The notes beneath the pieces are model-generated. The model was not told where the DNA came from, ran no database searches, and saw nothing but the letters and a program-made list of their open reading frames with translations. This document shows positions 13,828 to 22,502 of a stretch of 64,000 nucleotides of DNA, one piece after another; positions within the stretch are counted from its first letter, which is position 1, and each line of letters begins with the position of its first letter. The DNA comes from Candidatus Saccharibacteria bacterium oral taxon 488 (GTDB lineage Bacteria > Patescibacteriota > Saccharimonadia > Saccharimonadales > Saccharimonadaceae), in assembly GCA_013100825.1 (NCBI GenBank), contig CP040001.1, forward strand, positions 310,001 to 374,000, written 5' to 3'. A program made the position numbers and the translations under genes.

Positions 13828-14232
13828 CTATATATAAAACTGATCTATATTGGCCGACAGTGTCGAGTCAAGCTCAACCTGCCCTAGCTCATCGACCCCA
13901 ATATACCGCAGCTCACTGACATCTGTCGTGGTTGTGGGTAGCGACGCGAGGCGAACTTGGTAGGCGATAATGAGCACTGGGGTGTCGAACTTTTTGCTCC
14001 ATGTTGGGATGATGATCGGCGCTGCGCTTGCAATTTCTATCTCGGTGCCCAGCTCTTCTCGGCACTCGCGCCGCAAGGCCTCGGCTATGCCCTCGCCGTG
14101 CTCTAGCCCGCCACCGGGTAAATCCCATGTATCGCTCCTCTCGCGGACAAATAGTAACTTTCCATTATTATCATGAATCAGTCCCTTGACTGACACGCGA
14201 TAGGCGGCTCGGATATGTTTGAGCTCAGGCAT
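13828..14232 (-). CDS. NUDIX hydrolase
   Basis: NUDIX enzymes split nucleoside diphosphates linked to another group, often damaged nucleotides. The box is complete at about residues 40-62: GGGLEHGEGIAEALRRECRE then ELG (G-x5-E-x7-REUxEExGU). The 134-residue length is typical of MutT-like proteins. I start at MPELKHIR (14232), 7 nt after an AGGAGG Shine-Dalgarno; it overlaps the end of the P-type ATPase gene by 8 nt, so it is probably translated from the same message. Substrate is not predictable from sequence. Confidence 0.85.
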   Translation of the reverse strand: MPELKHIRAAYRVSVKGLIHDNNGKLLFVRERSDTWDLPGGGLEHGEGIAEALRRECREELGTEIEIASAAPIIIPTWSKKFDTPVLIIAYQVRLASLPTTTTDVSELRYIGVDELGQVELDSTLSANIDQFYI

Positions 14233-16729
14233 AGTCATTCCTCCTGCCCCACCACTTGTGTATCTCGCAGGTGATGATCGGGATGACGAACGAGGCGAGG
14301 CCGATGAGTGCGCCGTGCCAGAAGTTGATCGGCGTGATGTGGAGGATTGTGCCAAGCGGGCCAAAGAAGACGAGTAGCTGTAACAGTACCGACAGGCCGA
14401 TGCCAGCGTAAAAACTGGCGTTCATAACCTTGAGGCGGGTGAAGATCGATTCACTGTCGGAGCGGGCGTTGAAGGCATTGGCCCACTGGCTGACCACTAG
14501 CGAGATAAAGGCCAGCGTCTGCGCGTAGTCGTGGCCGTAATGCTTCTCGAAAAAGATATAGACGGCCAGCGCCATGACCGACATGGTAGCGGCGACGATG
14601 ACCATCCGCCAGATCATTTGACGGCTGAGAATCGGTGCGTCGGGGTGTTCCGGTGGGCGATTCATGGCTTGCTTTTCACCCGGTTCCAGGCCAAGCGGAA
14701 TGACCATCGAGGTGTCAGTCACCAGATTAACCCAGAGGATTTGCACCGGCTCCAGCGGCGTCTTGATGCCGATGAGCAGCGCGCCGAGCATGGTGATCAG
14801 CTCGCCAGTATTAGTCGACAGTAGATAAAACAGCATCCGGCGGATGTTGGCGATGATGGTGCGCCCCTCGCGCATGGCGTCGATGATGGTCTTGAAATTA
14901 TCGTTGAGCAGAATGATATCGCCAGCGTCTTTGGCGATGTGTGAGCCCGAACCCATAGCCACGCCGACATGAGCGTTAGTCAGTGCCGGCACGTCGTTGA
15001 CGCCGTCGCCGGTCATGGCGGTGATGTGGTGCTTTTTGAGAATGGTCAGTAGACGGTATTTTTGCTCGGGGATGACGCGGGAGAATACTTTGGTTTTAGT
15101 GACGATGGCGTCCAGCTGCTCATCGGACAGCTTGGCCATATCACGGCAGTCAAACACCTCATCGCGGCTCTCGACCATGCCAAGTTCCCGGCCAATCTGA
15201 TAGGCCGTCTCGAAATGATCGCCGGTGATCATCCGCACCGACACACCCGCTTTCAGAGCAGCCCCGATGGCCCGCGGTGCCTCTGGTCGCAGCACATCAG
15301 CCACGGCCACGAAGCCGGCGAACGTCAGCTTGCCGAGCTGATCAAAGCTATCAATTGCCTCGTCCAGCTCGCCCGTCGCCAGCCCAATCACTCGGTAGCC
15401 GCGGGCGGTCATCTCATCAAGCATTTGCTGGGCGCGCTTTTTGGTGCGGGTCGAGACGCGGCACGCTGCCAGGATGGCTTCGGGCGCACCCTTGACGTAC
15501 AAGCGAAACTGCCGGCCGTGATGCCAGATGGTGGCGGACATGGCGTGGGCCTGACTGAATGGCAGGTCACGAACTGGCGCGTGGCGCGGGGCGGCGCTCT
15601 GCTTGCGGGCGTATTCATTGAGGGCGATGTCCAGCGGATCGTGGCTCTTGGCGTGAGCGCGGTTGACCGCCAGCCCGATGATGCGGTCGATATTCTCTGT
15701 CGCCTCGTCCGGCGTCCAGGTTTGCTGTACGGTCAGCTTGTTCTTGGTTAGCGTGCCTGTCTTGTCAGTAGCGATGGTGGTGATGACACCGATGGTCTCG
15801 ATGGCGCGCATCTGATGCACCAGTGCCTTTTTGGTGGCCATCCGCCGCATCCCCAAGACTAGCACCACGGAAATCGCAATCGGCAAACTCTCCGGCACGG
15901 CGCTCACCGCGAGGGCCATGACGAAGCGCAGACTCTCGAGTACATCCATGCCGCGTAGCAAGCTCAGCCCAAAGGCGACGAGGGCGATGGCCGAGACAGC
16001 GGCGATGACTCTGGTGATCAGGGTGTCGATTTTTCGCTGGACTGGGCTTTGGGTCGATTCGCGCTTCGAGAGCATGGCGAGATTACCGAACTCGGTCTGA
16101 TTGCCGGTGGCAACGACCACGCCGGTGCCGGTGCCGCTAACGACGAATGAGCCTTGAAATAGCATGTTGGTTTGCTCGTACATTTCTTTGGTGCCGGTGA
16201 GGGCGTCGGTTTGTTTGGAGATTGGCAGCGATTCGCCGGTCAGTTGCGCCTCGTCCACCCGCAAATTGGCGCTACGAATGAGGCGGATGTCGGCGGGGAC
16301 TTTCTCGCCCTCGGCTAGCGAAACGACGTCGCCCGGAACTAGCTGACTGGCGTCGACGCGGGTGGTACGATTGACTCGGTGGACATCAACTTTTTGGGCA
16401 TCGTGGCGCGACAGGCTGCGTAGCACGCGGTCGGTCGAGAATCGCTGAATATAGAAAATAACGGCCGAGATGGCGGCGATGACAAAGATGATGATGGCGT
16501 CAATGGCCTCGCCGTGCCAGAGGCTGATGATGGCGGCGATGAGCAGGACGAGCATAAAAATATCAAGGAATGGCTCGAGAATGATGCGCCAGAGCGGTTC
16601 GGATTGGACTTTGATGATGTTGAGGCCATAGCGTTTTTGGCGGCGCTGGACTTCGGCCACACTCAGGCCGCTATCCGAGGAACTAAGTCGCCGCAGCGTC
16701 TCGTCGCTTGATGATTGATAAAAATGCAT
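14225..16729 (-). CDS. P-type cation-transporting ATPase, Ca2+-ATPase-like (P2 type)
   Basis: An 834-residue ion pump. It has the A-domain LTGESLPIS, the phosphorylation site DKTGTLTKN, the hinge region TGDGVNDVPAL, and a C-terminal set of six membrane segments. M4 reads AVSAVPESLPIAISVVL, the PESLP form of the P2-type PEGL motif; M6 has LWVNLVTDTSMVIPLGLEPG, as in SERCA/PMR1-like pumps where N and D bind Ca2+. It probably exports Ca2+ or Mn2+. TATAAT at 16736-16741 is 6 nt before the ATG, so the message is likely leaderless. Confidence 0.9.
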   Translation of the reverse strand: MHFYQSSSDETLRRLSSSDSGLSVAEVQRRQKRYGLNIIKVQSEPLWRIILEPFLDIFMLVLLIAAIISLWHGEAIDAIIIFVIAAISAVIFYIQRFSTDRVLRSLSRHDAQKVDVHRVNRTTRVDASQLVPGDVVSLAEGEKVPADIRLIRSANLRVDEAQLTGESLPISKQTDALTGTKEMYEQTNMLFQGSFVVSGTGTGVVVATGNQTEFGNLAMLSKRESTQSPVQRKIDTLITRVIAAVSAIALVAFGLSLLRGMDVLESLRFVMALAVSAVPESLPIAISVVLVLGMRRMATKKALVHQMRAIETIGVITTIATDKTGTLTKNKLTVQQTWTPDEATENIDRIIGLAVNRAHAKSHDPLDIALNEYARKQSAAPRHAPVRDLPFSQAHAMSATIWHHGRQFRLYVKGAPEAILAACRVSTRTKKRAQQMLDEMTARGYRVIGLATGELDEAIDSFDQLGKLTFAGFVAVADVLRPEAPRAIGAALKAGVSVRMITGDHFETAYQIGRELGMVESRDEVFDCRDMAKLSDEQLDAIVTKTKVFSRVIPEQKYRLLTILKKHHITAMTGDGVNDVPALTNAHVGVAMGSGSHIAKDAGDIILLNDNFKTIIDAMREGRTIIANIRRMLFYLLSTNTGELITMLGALLIGIKTPLEPVQILWVNLVTDTSMVIPLGLEPGEKQAMNRPPEHPDAPILSRQMIWRMVIVAATMSVMALAVYIFFEKHYGHDYAQTLAFISLVVSQWANAFNARSDSESIFTRLKVMNASFYAGIGLSVLLQLLVFFGPLGTILHITPINFWHGALIGLASFVIPIITCEIHKWWGRRNDYA

Positions 16730-16735
16730 ATGGTT

Positions 16736-16741
16736 ATTATA
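16736..16741 (-). promoter_or_regulatory. -10 element, leaderless promoter of the P-type ATPase
   Basis: TATAAT on the minus strand followed by six bases and the ATG at 16729. Confidence 0.7.
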
Positions 16742-16858
16742 GCGTGAAGTGCGGCTTGGAGGAAATTTGGGGTTCGGGACGTAGCTTGAAATAGTAGGTA
16801 GTCATTGTACCCGGTATAGCTGAGGTCGCTATTCTGCAATAGTTAATTACAGGCAAAA

Positions 16859-16890
16859 AGGTGCGCCTCCGGCTTCTGCCTCGCGCACCT
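16859..16890. terminator. bidirectional terminator-like hairpin
   Basis: AGGTGCGC/GCGCACCT is an 8-bp perfect stem, with a run of A on the left and CTTGTTT on the right. It lies in the 255-nt space between the ABC transporter end and the ATPase promoter; nothing else was seen there. Confidence 0.6.
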
Positions 16891-16984
16891 CTTGTTTGAA
16901 ATGGGGGTTGTATGAGTTGATCATCGTCGGTCGACCCGGTCGCTTCACGTATAGCAAGTGACGTGGGCCGTACCACGCCCGACG

Positions 16985-17614
16985 CTATGCCCGTAGCTTC
17001 TTATCCTTCAGCTTCAACACCACATCGGCCTGTTTGGCCAGCTGTTTGCTGTGGGTAACGACGATGACACACTTGTCGTTTTCGTGGGCGGCCCGGCGCA
17101 GGATGTCGATGATGTCGGCGGCGGTGGTTTCGTCCAGGTTGCCGGTCGGCTCGTCCGCCAAGATGATCGGTGCATGTGAGACGAGGGCTCGGCCGATCGC
17201 TACGCGCTGTTGCTGTCCGCCAGAAAGTTTCATGACATTACGGTGAATGTGATCGTCATCCAGACCCATGGCGTGCAAGGTTTCGTTGGTGGCTTTGGGA
17301 TTAACTAATTTCAAGTTTTCCAGTGGCGTCAGATAATCGATCAGGTTATAATTCTGAAATACCAGCGAGATATTGTGCTTGCGGTGATGCGAATAGCCCT
17401 GCTCGGCGATATCTTCATCGTCGAACAAAATCTGCCCGCCAGTCGGCGTATCCAGTCCCGCTAGTAGCCCCAGCAGTGTCGACTTACCGGCGCCAGAACT
17501 ACCGACGATGGCGTAGAACTTGCCTTTTTCAAATTGATAATTGATGCCGTTGAGCACATTACTGGTGCCGTCAGCGTATGAGTAAATGATATCGCGTAGC
17601 GTAAGTATTGACAT
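16985..17614 (-). CDS. ABC transporter ATP-binding protein (MacB/LolD/Vex2-like)
   Basis: The 209-residue ATPase has Walker A GSSGAGKSTLLGLLAG, Q-loop FQNYNLIDYLTP, signature LSGGQQQRVAIGRAL and Walker B IILADEPTGNLD. The GNLD form is typical of MacB/LolD-class ATPases that power FtsX-fold permeases by a mechanical stroke. It is the last gene of a three-gene unit, 8 nt behind a permease. The gene order and sizes resemble the streptococcal Vex exporter. The substrate is not known; peptides or lipoproteins are typical. Confidence 0.92.
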   Translation of the reverse strand: MSILTLRDIIYSYADGTSNVLNGINYQFEKGKFYAIVGSSGAGKSTLLGLLAGLDTPTGGQILFDDEDIAEQGYSHHRKHNISLVFQNYNLIDYLTPLENLKLVNPKATNETLHAMGLDDDHIHRNVMKLSGGQQQRVAIGRALVSHAPIILADEPTGNLDETTAADIIDILRRAAHENDKCVIVVTHSKQLAKQADVVLKLKDKKLRA

Positions 17615-17622
17615 AATAACTC

Positions 17623-18861
17623 CTAACTTAGTTTTGCTAAAATTTGCTTTGGTGATTGGCGCATGATTGGCGCGGTGGCAGCGATGGCTGATAGCAGAAC
17701 GACCATGTAACCGAAGGTTAAAGCCTGCAGATAAGTTGCTATTGGCGTGGCTTGCACTACGGTCTTTTCTGTGCGCTGGTTTTGGTCGGTTTGTGCCGTC
17801 AGGGCAGTAGAAATTTGCGATGAGGTAACCGAGCCGATGGCGAGCGCGAACACCGAGCTAACTAGAGCAATGATCGCCAGCTCTGCCAAGAACTGCCCGA
17901 TAATCTGCCGCTTCGACGTGCCGATGGACAGCAAGATGCCAATTTCATGCAAGCGGCCGCGCACCCAGAACACCAGTACCAGTGACAGTACTGCCAGCCC
18001 CGCCGCGGCTGCGCCGATGGTGGCAATCGTCAAAATGTTTTGAATGCCAGCGATGTTTTGGAGGACGCCAGCGAATACCGCCCCGTTGTCAGTCAGACTG
18101 AATTTTTTCCAATCGACGTTAGGTAGGCTTTTAGCGCGGTCCGTTAGCAACTTCAGCTGGTGTGGGTGTTCGGCGAAATACGTCGCCCGCGTCAACTGCT
18201 GACTACCCGTCAGCTGCTGCGCCGTAGCCAAGTTGGTGATGAGATGGTTCTCCGCCATGTCGGACTGCAAGACCGCTGGCTTCTCGCCTTTGCCGCTGAA
18301 GATACCAGAGACAGTCACCGTCACCCGCCGCCCGTCTTTGGTGATGTCCAGCTTGTCGCCTGGCTTGATGCCATTTTTCTCGGCAAATGTTTTATGAACC
18401 AGAGCCGCGTTTTGATCGCGCTTGGTCAGGTGCTTACCCTGCTCCAGTTGGTAGAACCGACCAGTAAATTCGCTCAGCAGATCACTTTGTGTGGCGCCCG
18501 TTACCTTCGCTTCGCCAGCGATCCCAGAGTCCAGCTGCACGCCGCTACCCGCTACGTCAACCAATTGCTTGCCCGGCAATTCCGCGGTAGTCTCTGATTG
18601 GAAATTGTGTGCTTTGACGCCATGTGCACGCTGCACCTGTCGTGCCATTTCCATCGGCACCTCGCCGGATGGTTGCTTGCTGGCGATACTAAAGCCGGCG
18701 CGGATGTTCCGCTCGACCGATTGCTTCAGCTGCGCCATCGTCTGCTGTACCGTCAGCGTGCCGATCAGCAGCGTGAAAATCAGCGTCATGATCAGGGCGA
18801 TGGTCAGGCTGCGACGCCGCCGCCGCGCCACAGCCGTCCAGGCTCGTTTGATAATCGTCAT
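17623..18861 (-). CDS. FtsX-fold ABC permease (Vex-like)
   Basis: The 412-residue protein has one N-terminal membrane helix (RRRSLTIALIMTLIFTLLIG), a large outside domain of about 240 residues rich in Lys, Gln and Gly, and three C-terminal membrane helices with the FtsX pattern (LHEIGILLSIGTSKRQIIGQ in the cytoplasmic loop). This is the usual 1+3 topology of MacB/FtsX permeases. It sits between a second permease and the ATPase with spacings of 9 and 8 nt, so the three form one transporter. Confidence 0.88.
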   Translation of the reverse strand: MTIIKRAWTAVARRRRRSLTIALIMTLIFTLLIGTLTVQQTMAQLKQSVERNIRAGFSIASKQPSGEVPMEMARQVQRAHGVKAHNFQSETTAELPGKQLVDVAGSGVQLDSGIAGEAKVTGATQSDLLSEFTGRFYQLEQGKHLTKRDQNAALVHKTFAEKNGIKPGDKLDITKDGRRVTVTVSGIFSGKGEKPAVLQSDMAENHLITNLATAQQLTGSQQLTRATYFAEHPHQLKLLTDRAKSLPNVDWKKFSLTDNGAVFAGVLQNIAGIQNILTIATIGAAAAGLAVLSLVLVFWVRGRLHEIGILLSIGTSKRQIIGQFLAELAIIALVSSVFALAIGSVTSSQISTALTAQTDQNQRTEKTVVQATPIATYLQALTFGYMVVLLSAIAATAPIMRQSPKQILAKLS

Positions 18862-18870
18862 CGTTCGCCC

Positions 18871-20253
18871 CTAATCCACTTCGGTAAGTAATTCTTTTGG
18901 CGTTGACTGGGTAATCGGCCGCGAAGCCAGGAGTACCGCAATGATGATCACCGCCAGTCCAGCGCCCCACACCGCCAGCAGATCCGTCGGTTGTACACCA
19001 ACCGTCACCTTGTCGAGCGTCCGCGATGACGTCACCGAGTCAGCGTCAGCACCGAGCGATGCACCGTTGAGGGAACTGCCGGCTTGACGCGTGGCATTCT
19101 GTGCCGCCTGCGACACCACATGATCGCCCAGTTGTTGTGCGATCAGCCCTGCGGTAAAGTACGACGCACCGAAGCTCAGCACTGCGATCATCACCAGCTC
19201 AGCGATATATTGCAGCACAATCTTTGACTGCGGTACGCCCGTTGCCAAGAGCACGCCCGCTTCGCGCTTGCGCTCATTCATCCACAAATACAGCACCATG
19301 CCGATCACTGCGACACTGACCAGCGCCGTTGCCCACAACATACCGTCGATCAAGCCGTACACGCCGTTCACCGCACCAGTCACGCCAGCCAGTTCCTGGC
19401 TATTCTTATTCAATTGATACTTTTGCCAATTGACCGGCAATTTATTCGCCCGCGCCATTACCTCATCCAGCTGCTTGGTGCCTTTGGTGAAGAACGTAGC
19501 ATCCTGGTAAATCTCATTTTGCTCTGTATACGCGTTCAATCGGCGAGTTGTCGTGAGATCAGTCAAGAACAAATTCTCAAACAACTCCACCTGATAAGTC
19601 GCCTGCTTTGGGTTTTTGCCATTAAATATACCGACGATTTCTACTTCCACCTCGTCCTTAGATGGATGCTCGTTGTCGGTGTCGTATTGATTAGTCTTTA
19701 ACTTAATTTTACTGCCCAGCTTAAGGTTGTTGGCCTTGGCAAAGTCTTCGTGCACCAAAATCTTGTGCGAATCGTTCTCGGTGATGTGCCGGCCAGCGAT
19801 GAGCTTGAGCGACTCAGCCCGGAACTTCTTCTCGGACTCAGATTTATTGACACCGATGATGGTGGCGGCGTTGCCAAATTGCTTGTCTTTTTGGGCGTCA
19901 TAGCCGCTGCCGCCGCTCGGTAGTGGCACTAGCTTGGTATTGATAAAATCGACCGTGGCGTTCTGGCGTTTGACATAGTCCGTCACACCCTCCAGGTTCT
20001 TCACTGCATCGATGTCTTTGTTCGATACCGTTCCCGAACCGCGAGCGGTTCCTGGATTGGTGCGCGGATTATTGCCCAGCGTGAAGCCGGCCTTGAGCGT
20101 TTTGTCTAGCGACTGCGCCGCCGCGTCGGTCGAATGCTTGATGGCAAATCCACTCAGCATAATCGTCGACATACACAGCAAAATCGCCAACAAAATCAGC
20201 GTTTTAAGTTTTTTCCTGGTGATATACAACCAGGCACGTTGCATGAATGACAT
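18871..20253 (-). CDS. FtsX-fold ABC permease, first gene of the Vex-like operon
   Basis: The 460-residue protein starts MSFMQRAWLYITRKKLKTLI, with one membrane helix, an outside domain to about residue 320, and three C-terminal helices with the FtsX loop (ERKREAGVLLATGVPQSKIV). A Shine-Dalgarno GGAGAT precedes the ATG, unlike the leaderless neighbours. With the next permease it should form a heterodimer. Streptococcal Vex exporters are paired with a VncRS two-component system; a kinase/regulator pair of similar kind lies 10 kb away at 30.6-32.7 kb, not adjacent. Confidence 0.87.
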   Translation of the reverse strand: MSFMQRAWLYITRKKLKTLILLAILLCMSTIMLSGFAIKHSTDAAAQSLDKTLKAGFTLGNNPRTNPGTARGSGTVSNKDIDAVKNLEGVTDYVKRQNATVDFINTKLVPLPSGGSGYDAQKDKQFGNAATIIGVNKSESEKKFRAESLKLIAGRHITENDSHKILVHEDFAKANNLKLGSKIKLKTNQYDTDNEHPSKDEVEVEIVGIFNGKNPKQATYQVELFENLFLTDLTTTRRLNAYTEQNEIYQDATFFTKGTKQLDEVMARANKLPVNWQKYQLNKNSQELAGVTGAVNGVYGLIDGMLWATALVSVAVIGMVLYLWMNERKREAGVLLATGVPQSKIVLQYIAELVMIAVLSFGASYFTAGLIAQQLGDHVVSQAAQNATRQAGSSLNGASLGADADSVTSSRTLDKVTVGVQPTDLLAVWGAGLAVIIIAVLLASRPITQSTPKELLTEVD

Positions 20254-20321
20254 AGATCTCCTTTCTTGATTCTATGCCAGTGTAACAAGCGAATGTGAAG
20301 GGAATGTGAAATGGATAGTGT

Positions 20322-21693
20322 TCAGATGAGTTTCTCTAACTTGCTGTCCTGCTTCTCAATCTTGATGACGTGAACACCGAGACGCTCTTTGTGTGGCGGG
20401 TAGATCTTGTGAAGGAGGCGAAGCGCCTCTTCTTTGCTTTTTGCCTGTGGCACAATCTCTCACCATGGCTCGGTCGCCAGCATATCAGCAAATGTATCAT
20501 AAATTCGAATTGACTTGATTCGCACTACACCGAACGCATGTCCGTTTTCCAGCTGCAATAGCTGACCCTCCTTAAGGCGCTTGATGCTATTGTAGCCGAT
20601 GCGGACTTCTAAAGTCTTGCGGCCCGACATGATTGCGTCGTAGTACGGCCGCTTGATACGCATCTTACGCATAGACACTCCTTCCTTGTTGAGACTAAAT
20701 CCCCACTGCTGAACAGTGACGTCTAGCGCATAGCCTTCGGGAAATAAGCCTTCAATCGTCCAGCCGTGTCGCTGCAAACAAGCTATCTGCCACGGCTCAG
20801 GAATGAGATGGACATATAGCTTACGACTATAACCAGCTAATAATTGTGGCAAGTTAGCTACCAGTACTTCGAAAACAGTCTCTGATTTCGCTACCAATGG
20901 CATGATTTTAATCGGCTGGCCTTTCTTTGGAGTTGCGCTGACAACGCCAACGACCTTTCCATCCTGCTCAGCGATGAAAATGAGCTTATATTTAGCATTG
21001 ACATCTCGACTATCACGCCGCTGATAACTGGCGAATAGCGCATCTATCCATGCATCATCCACACCATTAAAGTTACTGCCCATTCGCGATAGGATCAGTT
21101 GGCGCGCCGCCGCGGCGTGCTTTTTCTCGTCAAACGGGACGATTGAAATATCTGACAGATCGGGAGCTGCACTCTGATTCAGCGGCTTGTACAGCATACA
21201 TTCGTCGATGCCAGGTTTATAATGATCTTGCGCCTTGCCAGCCAGATGAAAGCCTTTGCGCAATAGAAACTTGAGCGTGTCTTGGTTTTGGGTAGCCACT
21301 GTACAGTAGAGTTGCCGAGCGTGGTGTTTGCGAGCAAAATCCTCGGCATGACGAAGCAACTTACTGCCAATGCCAAATTGGCCGCGATATTCTGGCGCAA
21401 CGATGAGCGGACTAATTTTAACTGTCCCCTGCTTCTTGACAACTAGATGAATCATTCCAGCAGGATGATAAATCAACTTCTGCAATAAACATGTATTGCC
21501 CGAGTGAAAACTGCCCGACAGAATCAATGTTATTATTGATATGCGTAGTAAAAATCCGCTGTGCATGAGCTTGATGATCGCCATCGTAAAATGGTTCAAG
21601 CGCTTCTGTCATCAGGCGAAAAACGAAATCAAAATCGCCTGTTTTAGCCTTACGGATAGTCACAGCGGCTAACGATTTCTTACATCGATGCAT
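20322..21693 (-). pseudogene. GNAT-GNAT-ASCH protein broken by a frameshift and an in-frame TGA
   Basis: Three pieces read as one protein. Residues from 21693 (VTIRKAKTGDFDFVFRLM) are a GNAT start, ending in another frame at about 21480. The next frame continues with ISPLIVAPEYRGQFGIGSKL, the acetyl-CoA loop, then a second GNAT-like domain, then an ASCH domain (KRPYYDAIMSGRKTLEVRIG). A TGA at 20460 interrupts the ASCH domain. After it the same frame gives 45 more ASCH-like residues (EIVPQAKSKEEALRLLHKIY, ending LEKLI) and stops at 20322. Two lesions suggest a recent pseudogene or sequencing errors; recoding is less likely. A TATAAG 6 nt from the ATG fits a leaderless start. Confidence 0.7.
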
Positions 21694-21806
21694 GAGCTTA
21701 TTGTCTTATACCCTATACAATAATACAAGTCATCATTGCTATACATGCGTAATTTATGGCTATAGCTAGTCAAATTGGTGCAAACACAGACCGTAACCAC
21801 TACTAA

Positions 21807-21833
21807 GGCGCGAGACATTCCGCTTCGCGCCTC
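21807..21833. terminator. hairpin between the GNAT-ASCH and RdgB-like genes
   Basis: AGGCGCGA/TCGCGCCT, an 8-bp stem with an 11-nt loop. There is no long T run on either side. Confidence 0.4.
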
Positions 21834-21889
21834 ATAGGCCACTCATTACTTTTGGGCGGTTTATGTTCCTGTTTTGGTATCGGGGCGTT

Positions 21890-22480
21890 TTATATTGCCG
21901 CCAAATAATCTCTCAGCATCACAAATTCATCAACCGCCTCAATTGCCGCCAAGTACGCTTTCCACTCCTCATCATTCAGCTCTGCCAAACTACGCCCAGG
22001 AAAGCTCGGGTGTCCATAAATATATAACAATTCCGTCCAGCCATGGAGATTATCACCGCGCGGCTCATCAATGATAAACCCCTCTTCATCGGCCACGAAA
22101 ATATGGTCTTTTTTGCCGTCAAAATAACCAACTGCAAAAGAAAATATAGCCCGGCGATCAGTTTCACCTTGCATTAACTTGATGATGCCGGGATAACTAA
22201 AACTGTCCAGTAGCAATTTAACAAACGGCCCCGGAAATCCTTTCAGTGCTGGAATGAAAAAGCCGCGATCATCAACGATTAGGCGCTTGTTTGGAAAAGC
22301 TTTCTTAGCTTGCGCCAGTTTACTCTTGGCAATCATTTGAATATCCAGCCCCCGCCCCTCGTCAAAATCGTAGTCGAGCTGCTGTAAGTCAACGCCAAGT
22401 GGCTGGAGGAGCTTCTGGAGGCTAGTGAACTTGCGCTGGTTGGAGGTGATGAAGTAAATTGGGTGGGACTGACTCGTCAT
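21890..22480 (-). CDS. Ham1/RdgB-like non-canonical purine NTP pyrophosphatase
   Basis: The family hydrolyses inosine, xanthosine and related triphosphates to keep them out of nucleic acids. Family marks: YFITSNQRKFTSLQKLL at the start, KSKLAQAKKAF, RLIVDDRGFFIPALKGFPGP, and the C-terminal RSLAELNDEEW (S-H-R/K-type substrate loop changed). The 196-residue length is normal. It is directly downstream of the AT-rich folE operon on the same strand, 22 nt after the glycosyltransferase stop, but has its own TATACT 6 nt before the ATG. This raises the idea that it polices a nucleotide made by that operon; that is inferred. Confidence 0.85.
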   Translation of the reverse strand: MTSQSHPIYFITSNQRKFTSLQKLLQPLGVDLQQLDYDFDEGRGLDIQMIAKSKLAQAKKAFPNKRLIVDDRGFFIPALKGFPGPFVKLLLDSFSYPGIIKLMQGETDRRAIFSFAVGYFDGKKDHIFVADEEGFIIDEPRGDNLHGWTELLYIYGHPSFPGRSLAELNDEEWKAYLAAIEAVDEFVMLRDYLAAI

Positions 22481-22486
22481 GATATA

Positions 22487-22492
22487 AGTATA
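22487..22492 (-). promoter_or_regulatory. -10 element, leaderless promoter of the RdgB-like gene
   Basis: TATACT followed by six bases and the ATG at 22480. Confidence 0.6.
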
Positions 22493-22502
22493 CGATAAGA
22501 TT

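Noticed and set aside
20460..20462. TGA read as glycine (SR1/Gracilibacteria code)
   Set aside because: TGA ends other genes normally, for example the nicotianamine-synthase-like gene at 4744-4746, and Trp is encoded by TGG. A mutation or sequencing error is simpler.
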